Shown here: positions 1-9,300 of the stretch, piece after piece
Numbering within the stretch: position 1 is the first letter of the stretch
How the letters are laid out: each line of letters opens with the position of its first letter
Assembly (NCBI RefSeq): GCF_902459465.1
Contig: NC_047077.1
Coordinates: forward strand, 3,720,001 to 3,784,000
Source of the DNA: Asterias rubens
Taxonomy: Eukaryota > Echinodermata > Asteroidea > Forcipulatida > Asteriidae
Direction: 5' to 3'
Length of the DNA stretch: 64,000 nucleotides
The notes under the pieces: generated by a model
What the model saw: the letters and a program-made list of their open reading frames with translations, nothing else
Databases searched by the model: none
Told to the model about the DNA's origin: nothing
Made by a program: the position numbers and the translations under genes

Positions 1-928
1 TACTACAATGACGTCCTGGATATCAGGGTCCAATTCTGGGGCGGAAATTTTTTCAAAGCTTCATAACTCAAATCTTACCTGCAAGAAACCACTAATTTCA
101 ACAGATTCACATTCCATGGCAGCATATATTTTTCGGCGATGGGTTTTGGTCGTCATAAATGCCTCACAAATCCATCATTTTTGTGAAATAATGCAGCTCC
201 AAACGTTAACATAGACATGGCTCATTGAGGGTTCTACTTCACTTCAATCTGAGAAAAGCAAAACAATCTTGAATACAACCTATTTCATAAAGCTTTTACT
301 TCAGCTGTCCAAAGAGTGTCCGTTGAAAACAGAAGAGAATTTAAAAACACTTGAGACTGATTAGTTCCTGTACTTTTCACGAATGTTGAAATTTCATCGA
401 ACCAAATGATCCAAAGAAATCCAAAAGTTAAATGTGTTTATTGGCACCAATCAATTTGTGTCATAAGCAGGGATGGGATTGTTCAGACTTTTGAAAGACA
501 ATATTTTTTCCACAAATAAAGAAATCCTGCTCATTGGTCTACTTCTCTAGTGCTTTGGATACTGTTTCCAAAAGCTCATTGTAATCTATAACCCCAGGCG
601 TTACAAAAGGTAGAAATGACATCATTTCAACGTACCTTTGAATTTGTATCCAAGTTTCAGACTTTTTCGTTAGTAATGACTCTCACCCCTGCTCATAAGT
701 TGAGAGGTAGCAGTCTTTGAGGTAGCAGTCATTGCTTGTAGATTCTGTGGAGTTTTATTGCATGGCAAATGGTACAAGTGTTGCAGTTACCTGTAGTTTA
801 GATTGTTAGTTAGCTTTAAGCACCAATAGTAACAAGCAACTGTACACTCATCCAAAATTATAAAAACACAAAAACAGACAAAACTGTTAAATAGGAATCA
901 ATCCCAACGGATCTAATAAGAATTTGAA
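1..928. other. AT-rich sequence, nothing recognised
   Basis: No open reading frame with recognisable domains, no RNA gene and no clear repeat boundary was seen. It could be intron sequence of the kinesin-like gene whose 3' exons lie at 3003-12072, but no exon was identified here. Confidence 0.4.
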
Positions 929-1304
929 TTAAAGGAACACGTTGCCTTGGATCAGTTGAGTTGGTCTTTGAAAAGCGTTTGAAACCGTTTGCTTTGAAAT
1001 GGTTAGATAGATAATTTGAAAGTAGAATATAATGATCCGAACAAACATGCCTCGGGAGTGCATGATTTTCCTTTTACCTCGCAAAGAAACACGGTCGGTA
1101 ATTTTGTGGGGTCAAAATTTTGACTCCGTAAAATGGCCGATCGTGTCAGTTTGCGACGTAACAGGAAAACGGTGCAATTTCGAGTGAAACTTGTGTGGAT
1201 CATTTTATTCTACTTTTAAAATATCTTTCTAAACATATATGCATTTCATAACAAACGCTTTTCAAAGACCAACTCGTCCGATCCAAGGCAACGTGTTCCT
1301 TTAA
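929..1304. mobile_element. Palindromic MITE, family with TTAAAGGAACACGTTGCC ends
   Basis: The left end reads TTAAAGGAACACGTTGCC and the right end is its inverse (GGCAACGTGTTCCTTTAA). Inner halves are also inverted: AACGCTTTTCAAAGACC pairs with GGTCTTTGAAAAGCGTT. There is no coding capacity. Related copies lie at 4955-5258 and 13648-13952, so this is a dispersed non-autonomous DNA transposon family. The TTAA at both ends may be part of the terminal repeat or the target duplication. Confidence 0.8.
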
Positions 1305-2797
1305 CCAAGTGACATAGATCAATTAAAGGCACAAAGCCATTGAAATGGGATTCAAGATTAATCATGACATAGGGGAAAACTTGACTGGTTTAATGACTGA
1401 GATATTACGCGAAGAACAAAAGAAATTCCAATCGGATTTGAAAGGGAAGGCTCAATATTTTTGAAATCATTTTGTCGAATTAGCATATAGATTTTATCTA
1501 TCTATCTAAGTCATTTTTCTATCTGCCGAGTAGGAAAAGTCTTTGGTCACATAACTTTCTATTGCTTATTGCAGAAAACACTTTTGGTTTACTCAGTTTT
1601 TCCCAATATATAAATAATAAATTGAAGTGAAACAACATTCAGTCATTGACAATGACCTTCCCTATCTTAAGATGATTTCATTAACTTGATCCTATCTTCT
1701 TTCCTTCTATTCCCCCATCTTAACATCAATCCTTGCTTTCTTGATAACATGGATTGGAATGTAACAGAGTTTGTTTATCTTTTCCTTCCCATTCTCTCAT
1801 CTATTACCGTTCTCTTGTGCTCGGTTGCCTTCTGTTTGTCGACTGAGCCAGAACCTCAATGAATAACTCCATAGTCTCACATTTTATTAACTACTAATTT
1901 TCCTCAAACCAAATCTGAAAGAACGTATCGTTATCTTGTTGTGGTCAAATAACTGAAATGAAATTACATCATTAGGAAAGTATGTTCAGTCAAGTATAGG
2001 TAAGACACATGAATTGTTTTCCTTTTTTTAAGCAAGTTTCTAAAATTCAAACGTCAAGTTCAAACGTCACATCAAAAGAAGAACTTTAATTGAAGGCCAT
2101 TTTTGTTGACTCTAATTGTATGACTCATTAATTGATTTGAGGAAAATAGCATGTATTTAAAAAATCCATACTTTTGCTAATTGTAGAGCATGCGCTTTAC
2201 TCATACTTAAGTCCGGACACAAGAAAACGAGAGTCCTACATGAATTATAAAACATTTATGACTAACATGAAACAAACGCTGAGTGCATTCTATTTTCCAG
2301 TTTGACCTGACAGCTGGAGTCTTTTGAAGATATCCCTTGGTCAAAGAAAAAGACGGGAAATCCAAGCCAACTAATTTCAATCTCTCTGTCTCTTCTTCTC
2401 TTTCTTTCTCCTCCCTTGCAAACAATTCCAATCAATGGGGATAAACACTTCACCGTCACCATGGCAACACATTTGTATAATCACCTTTTTGTCATGCCTT
2501 CCGATGTGCATTTTTGATTGCATTTGTACGCTATGTGAAACTGGTATTCTGCATTTTGTACATGCATTGTCATATAACTAATATTAATGTACATGTATTG
2601 ATTTCTGTCGTTGTTATTGATTTGTGATATTGTTCTTTTGTACATATTAATTTGGCTCGACAATACTTTCTTGTACTTAAAAAAAAACTTGATGTTGATT
2701 TGATTTGTGCAAATGCTGCCTTGCACCATGTTGCATGACAACCTGTGAACTCATTCATATCCTCAGATTCCCTTGTATGGTTTCTTTTATTAATCTA
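1305..2797. other. AT-rich non-coding stretch
   Basis: No recognisable coding, RNA or repeat feature was found. Short open frames here show no domain character. Probably intron or intergenic sequence of the kinesin-like gene downstream. Confidence 0.35.
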
Positions 2798-2968
2798 CTC
2801 CTTCCCAATTCCCCTCCTTCTCTCCTTCCCAATTCCCCTCCTTCTCTCCTTCCCAATTCCCCCCCTTCTCTCCTTCCCAATTCCCCCCCTTCTCTCCTTC
2901 CCAATTCCCCCCCTTCTCTCCTTCCCAATTCCCCCCCTTCTCTCCTTCCCAATTCCCCCCCTTCTCTC
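2798..2968 (+). repeat. 24-bp pyrimidine-rich minisatellite, about 7 copies
   Basis: Seven near-identical copies of a 24-bp unit (CTCCTTCCCAATTCCCCTCCTT-like; later copies have CCCCCCC) run directly up to the exon at 3003. The strand is almost pure pyrimidine, so it forms a very long polypyrimidine tract in front of the AG acceptor at 3001-3002. In one frame it would read as LLPNSPPS repeats, but it lies upstream of the inferred splice site and is probably intronic. Confidence 0.85.
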
Positions 2969-3002
2969 CATCACATACTTTCCTTATCCCCTTCCCTTAC
3001 AG

Positions 3003-3374
3003 TCATCCCAATTTACACAGCTAAACCGCTCAGAGAGTCTTCGTAACATAAGCCTCCACACTTCACCAGGGTCTGGTGGGTCTTCAATACAGTACATGGC
3101 CACTAAGCCAGCACGTCCTCGCTCACTGTTCGTGGGGGATAACAGCAACTACTTCCCCTACCCACCCTATCAATCAGACTTCTACATGTACAACTATGGT
3201 AGCAGCCCTCAACAACTGGGTCTCAGTCCACCACAGAGCTCCACTCTACCCCCTCAAGTCTTTCTGAGTAGCCCAGTAGGGCTTCGTCAGCCATCTTATG
3301 GCAAGGGGGTCAAGGCATTACGTCCAGTCCGTGAGGAACAAGTTAGGGAGATGGACGCTGCAAGCAAAAGAAGG
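3003..3374 (+). CDS. KIF13B: Kinesin-like tail exon (proline/tyrosine-rich)
   Basis: The acceptor is CTTACAG at 2996-3002 and the donor is AGG|GTAGGT at 3374/3375. The exon is 124 codons long, phase 0 at both ends. It encodes a disordered segment rich in S, P, Y and N (NYFPYPPYQSDFYMYNYG) and ends in a charged stretch, PVREEQVREMDAASKRR. An alternative acceptor at 3021 (ACACAG) would keep the frame and drop six residues. The next compatible exon is 8052. The linkage to the CAP-Gly exons is inferred from phase and strand only. Confidence 0.55.
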
Positions 3375-6300
3375 GTAGGTGTTTTCTTGTCTCAAACTCT
3401 ATGAGTATTTGAAGGTCTGGTATGGTTTGTGCAGTTGTTTTATAGTTATTTGGTGAAGTGCTTTTGAAATGTTTTGCAGTTTGATTATTTTGTTGTTGTG
3501 TTGATTGGAGTATTTGATACTAATTGAGCGCTAATTCAAACATGGGTTTGGGGAAACCATCTAATTGCTGTTTTACAAGAGCTGGTTCATTCAGAGAAAC
3601 TGACAATAGTTTCAAACAGTATTGTTTTGTTCAGTTCAAAATTACAGACCAGTTAAGTCTGTGCTTTTGAGGTAAAGTGACTACTTCTCATTTTTTTCTT
3701 TGCGTTTTTCATGCAAAAAAGAATATCATGTATCGTTGTTGTAAGCAATGTGTTTAGCAATAACCGTCATACTGATTTCTAAGTTTGGATAACACAAGAA
3801 GTTTTGTATTAAAATAGACATTCAAATTTAGAAACACAAAGTATGCGGTTTTTGGTTGAAAATAATGAAATTGTTATGGTGCATAACACCCCGCATGATC
3901 CCTCTTTTTGTTGCTAACTTTGAAACTTGAAGGCACCAGAAAGTACAGTGCTTATCAGTTAATGCTGTCAGTTGCAATATGTTTCAGCAATTATTTATTT
4001 TAAGGCAGTGGACACTATTGGTAATCACTGTTAGCATAAAAACTTACTACAGTTAACGACCAATGGCTCCCTCTGAAGTAACGTATTTTAGAAAGAAGTA
4101 ATTTTCTAACAAAATATTTGAATTTGATTTTGAGACCTCAGAATTAAATTTGAGGTCTCGAAATCAAGCATCTGAAAGCACACAACTTCGTGTGACGACC
4201 AATTGAGTTGAAATTTTCATAGGTTAGTTATTTTGTGCATATGTTGAGATACTACAAGTGAGAAGACTTGTCTTTGACAATTACAAAAGGTGTCTAGTGT
4301 CTTTAACTATGTGAATGCTTGTTGATTGTTTTGAACCCTGACAGACTGAGCTTGTACAGGCATGGTACAGTATTGTTGACTATTAGGAATATATTTTATT
4401 TAATTTTTTAATTTTTTAATGCAAGTCGCCAGACACACAAGGCCTGAAGGCCATTTCAAGGTGTGGGCTACAATTATTTTTTCCAGAGGCCGTTGCTACC
4501 TACTCCTAGGGCTGAAACAGGGTTACCCCTTTCACAGTCCATACAGATGTAGGCTTGGGTATCATCAGTCCAAAGCCTGGCTGGTAGAGCTGAAAGCACT
4601 ACCTCCCCAATTTTACAAAGCAAGTGTCACGACGGGGATTCGAGAACCTTTACTCTGCTGGTCAAACACCAGAGCTTGAATCCGGTGCTCTTAACCGCTC
4701 GGCCATGACACGCCATACTAGTCAGACAAAAAGTTGTTGATGCTCGAGCATTTCTGTAAAATAATGTGGCTTGAAATAGTGTCATCTTCAATTAAGAGAA
4801 TCAATACGTTTGGCAATAGAAATGAAAAGAGATGAAACCGGGCTCTCTTTGTTCATTGCAATGGATTTGGAAAAGGTTGGGCTGTAATGCCAAGACAACC
4901 TTATTTGAGCCAATTTGCTGGACATTATGACCCACAGACAACCATGGTCAGATTCGTTGTGTGTTGGATTGAGTTGGTCGGTAGAAAGCGTTGGTAACCA
5001 TTTTTTATGAAATGCATATGGTTAGAGAGATAATTCAATGGTAAAATATAATGATCCACACAAATTTGCCTCGAAATTGCATGGTTCTCCTTTAACCGTG
5101 TTAGTCGACGAGGTAAAAGAAAAACCACACAATTTCAAGGCATATTTGGTTAGATCATTGTATTCTACTTTTACAATATCTTTCTAACCACTATATCAAA
5201 CGGTTACAAGCGCTTTTATAGACCAACTCGTCCGATCCAAGGCAACGTGTTCCTTTAATGTTGCCTGCCAGGACCTTAGAAAGACAGTAGCTGTGAAAGT
5301 CATTGCATTTCCTAAAAGAAAAATACTATGTTCATCTAAACTTTTATAGTTTGCATTGTATGTGTTTCTTTAAAGAGTTGGAATGACTTCTATATGGAAA
5401 ATGTGTACAAACTGCTGAGCTCAGTGGTTACTTGTAACGCTTCTGTATGCATTTGTGTTGCACAATCTTTGTAGAATTGTTGCATTACCCAATCACTGTC
5501 AAACCCCAGTTCCAAGCACACACATTTGCTTAGCACAAATATTAGAACTGCTTAGCTGATAGTGGAAATACAATGTCGTGTTAATATATTGGTTTCCTTA
5601 TGCTGTTGACCACTTCAGGTCAGTAATCCAAATCAATTGTTGTGCCCACATTTTAGGGCTCAAGTTTTGAACAAGGACAATGAAAGAAGTTGGTTGATTT
5701 GACTAGGAAGATGGTAACAGACTGTACCAATGTCTTTAAAGGATTTGGGTACTTTTGTAACACAAAACAACATGTCCACAGATTAACAATAAACTTACTC
5801 AGTTTGAAGATAATGATGGTAGAAAGCTTCCCTTAAAATATTACTTGCTGAGGTGCTGTAGTTCTTGAGAAATGAGTAACACAAGTTACAAAAATAATTT
5901 TTGTCGCGATCAGTGAGACGTAAATTATATTAGCATGTAAAAACGTGTTAACCATAACTGGTTAATACGTTTTTAAATGCTAAAACTGAGACTAAAATAA
6001 TTTTTGTGGCATTGTTTTACTCATTTCTCAAAAGCTACAGCACTTCAGCAACATTTTAAGGGAAGCTTTCTTCTATCATTATCTTCAAACTGTTTAAGTT
6101 TAATGTTAATCTGTGGACATTGTGTTTTTTTGTCCTGCAAAAAGTACCCAAAATCCTTTGATTAAGGCTCAGCATGTCTTGGATGACCCCCTAAAGGCTG
6201 ATTGCCGCTAATCCATTCATCCAACTAACACCTTGTTGTTTTTATTTTGGCCACCTAACTATCACCAGGCACGGCGAAGCTTGTACATGTAGTCTCTACC

Positions 6301-9300
6301 TCTCTTTTGTCTCCATGGTATGTTGTGAAAATTGTTTGACAATTTTTCTCTTGATTTTAATTTTTTTTACACTTGCTTTCTTTCTATTTTGAATTGTGAA
6401 TGCAGCTGTTTTTTGTTTGAAATGCTGTATACTAACTGTCCTTATTATTGTTGACAAAGTGTTTGAGATATGCATGTGTATTTTCCTTGTTCAGTATTTT
6501 GATTAACAGGAAAAACTCATTTCTCTCCAGTATATATATTCGCAAGTCCTTTTTAGAGACGACTAAAGCCACATAGTTCTTCAGGGCAAGCTAGTGTACT
6601 GAACCTGTAGATTGATATCTTGGCTCTAGTAATCTCCACTAAGCAAAGCAGTCATGCTCTACAGTCTGCTGGATCTCACTTGCTGGTAGAGCCAAGGTCT
6701 AGAACAATTCGTTACGGAGACCGTGCTTTCGCCAAAGCTGCTCCTGCCTTATGGAATAAGCTCCCTGTCTCACTTCCCAAAATAACATCACTCAACAACT
6801 TCATGAGGGAAGATTTGTTGGAAACAAATAGATTCACCATGTATGACTTGAGATCACATTTTTGGCCAAACATTCTGGATTTAGGGTATTACTATCAGCT
6901 CCAAAGCTTAAATATCTTAAATGCAGAATTCCTTGTTGACATATTTAGTAACAAGAAGCCAAACTAGTAGGTATAGTTTATTAGCCTTGTTCAAGGCTCT
7001 TTACGCAAGCACCCGCCCGCTCTGTGTGGGTTCGAATCCCTAGCCGTGACACTTGTGTCCTTAAGCAACACACTTAACCATTGCTTCGTCGTTCGGATGG
7101 GACGTAAAGCCGTTTGTCCCATGTGTTGTGTAACGCAAGTAAAAGAACCCAGTGCACTTTTCAAAAAGAGAAGGGGTTCGCCCCTGTGTTCCTGGCTGTG
7201 GCTGCTAAATGCGCCGTAGTACCTTGTAAACCCTTATAAGGTGCTAAATAATTGGGTCTGAAAATTCATCACTGCAATAACCTATCTTTCTGGAAGTTTG
7301 TATATACTCAGCCCCTTGAGTACCTTGTTTTGTAGATACGTGCGCTATATAAGACTTTGATATTATTATTATTACGACTGGCACGGTACTGTGTATAACT
7401 ACAGTACTTGACACCGTGGGGTCGAAGCATGGTTTTTCAAGGTTTTTTCAACCACGTACAACGTAGCCGAACCATTTTTTGAGGTTCAAAAACCTTTTGA
7501 AAAAATCATACTTCAACCCCACGATATCAAATACAGTATATCAAATACCCAGTACCGTGCCAGTGTATTTCCTTTATCCATGGTATCACGCGGTTCGTCG
7601 CCCAACGCTATGTGGAGAGCAGGTGCGCCGGTGCTTTCGTAAAAAGTGCCTTGGACAAGGCTAATGGTTTATGAGCATGGTGCTGCCACACTGCCAACAG
7701 ATTAGCAACAGTAAATGGCCGTGTGCCAGGGTCATCATCAACATGTGCATACCTTTCCTTTATACATTGTACCATCCGCCCGGGTAATAGTTAAAAAAGT
7801 AGGAAAGGTCTTTTCAGAACTGAGAAGTCTCCCGAACCCCTAAACATCTACTTCGCGGTAGTAGAATAAAGCAAGAGAATAAACTCTACCTAAGAACACT
7901 AAGAACAAACTCTACCTGGCAAGTAGTGTTACCGCAAACCAAATATATATTGATACCTCACCATGCAATGCCTCAAATCCTATATAACTGAGTTTGAATG
8001 AATAATTAAACCAGTTTGAAGCTATAACTCTGCAAAACCTTGTTCCCACAGCTCTACCCAGTAGAAGAAGACACCCTTCATTACCCCGGCAATCAAAATT
8101 CGTCCAAGTCTTCCTGCAAGCACTCTAAACGTCACTCCATGCCAATTCTCCTCCCAAGTCGAGACCCTTCGTATGTCGCTGAAGGTATCTTCAGAATGTC
8201 CTTTGAAGAGCCCACTCAGATCTTGAACCCCAATAATTTTACTATAGGGGATGAGCCTGTTAGAATCAGCAATCAGACTTCACAGAGTCAAAATGGCTCA
8301 TCAGATGGCTGTAGCACTTTGGATGGATCATGTAGAGAGCACAATCCATTCTATCAAACTTCCACTCCCACAAAAATAATAAGGAAGGCAGATATATTTT
8401 CACCAAGAAGTCAAGAAGCTACTTTTCTAATGGACTTTGAAAGTTATGGAAATCGTGTCGGTTCACCATCCAGTAAGAAATCGTCTGAAAACTCTGATGT
8501 TATTCCTTTTGTAACCGTCGCTGAAGGAAGTTGTTCGTTTAGTTCCAATTCTGTGTTTGATCCTCTTGGAGTTGTTCGTTTGGATTCTTTGGAGGATCAT
8601 CCGACCCCTCGCAGAAGAATCTCATCTTCATCCTCATCAGGAGACCCTTCATCTTCTAAGACAATTGTGCAAGTTCAGCATCAAGACACCCAAGATGACT
8701 TAACAGACAACTCAGTGTTTGTAAATCTGGACCATAATGGCACTGCACGGCTAAGAATTCAAAGGAAACCTAAAGATGGCCACGCTACTGATTCTTCAAA
8801 TCATAAGAAACCACTTTATGCCTCCACAAAGCATGCATCAGGAGCCTTTATCACCAAAGAATCTGCAGTGGAATTGAATTTAGAAAGTTCTGTCTGTAAG
8901 CGAAGGACTGTGTCCGAGGATTTAGAGATGTCTTTAATCGTCCCCCAGAAGTTAGAACTTCATAAGTCTTTGCCGAACATGTTCCAGTGTAGCACTGATT
9001 ATGTTGAGGGTGAAGACGTTTTTGAAGAACTTGGAGCTCCCTCACACAGACAAAATGATGCTCTAAGAAACAAAGGAATTGTTTCTCAGGTCGCTCAATC
9101 TACCAGGAGCTCAGACAGATCTCTCCTGTACAATGGAAAACATAATATGGATCATGACAATGATAACATGTCAGGTCACCATACTACCAACATTAAAATT
9201 GCAGATCAATCCTCGGTACTTTCCAAATCTTCAGAAGAACTTTCCAGCGTTAAGCCAGTCAGTAGTTCTAGTGGCAACCATACGTTTCCAAAACAGAAGT

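Noticed and set aside
2745-3002. LLPNSPPS repeat as a coding proline-rich domain
   Set aside because: It is a simple 24-bp pyrimidine repeat directly before a good acceptor site, and is better read as intron.
6275-6318. Possible small kinesin-gene exon after CACCAG (6269-6274) and before GTATGT
   Set aside because: In the phase required by the exon ending at 3374 it meets TAG within eight codons. Joining 3374 to 8052 directly keeps the frame open.
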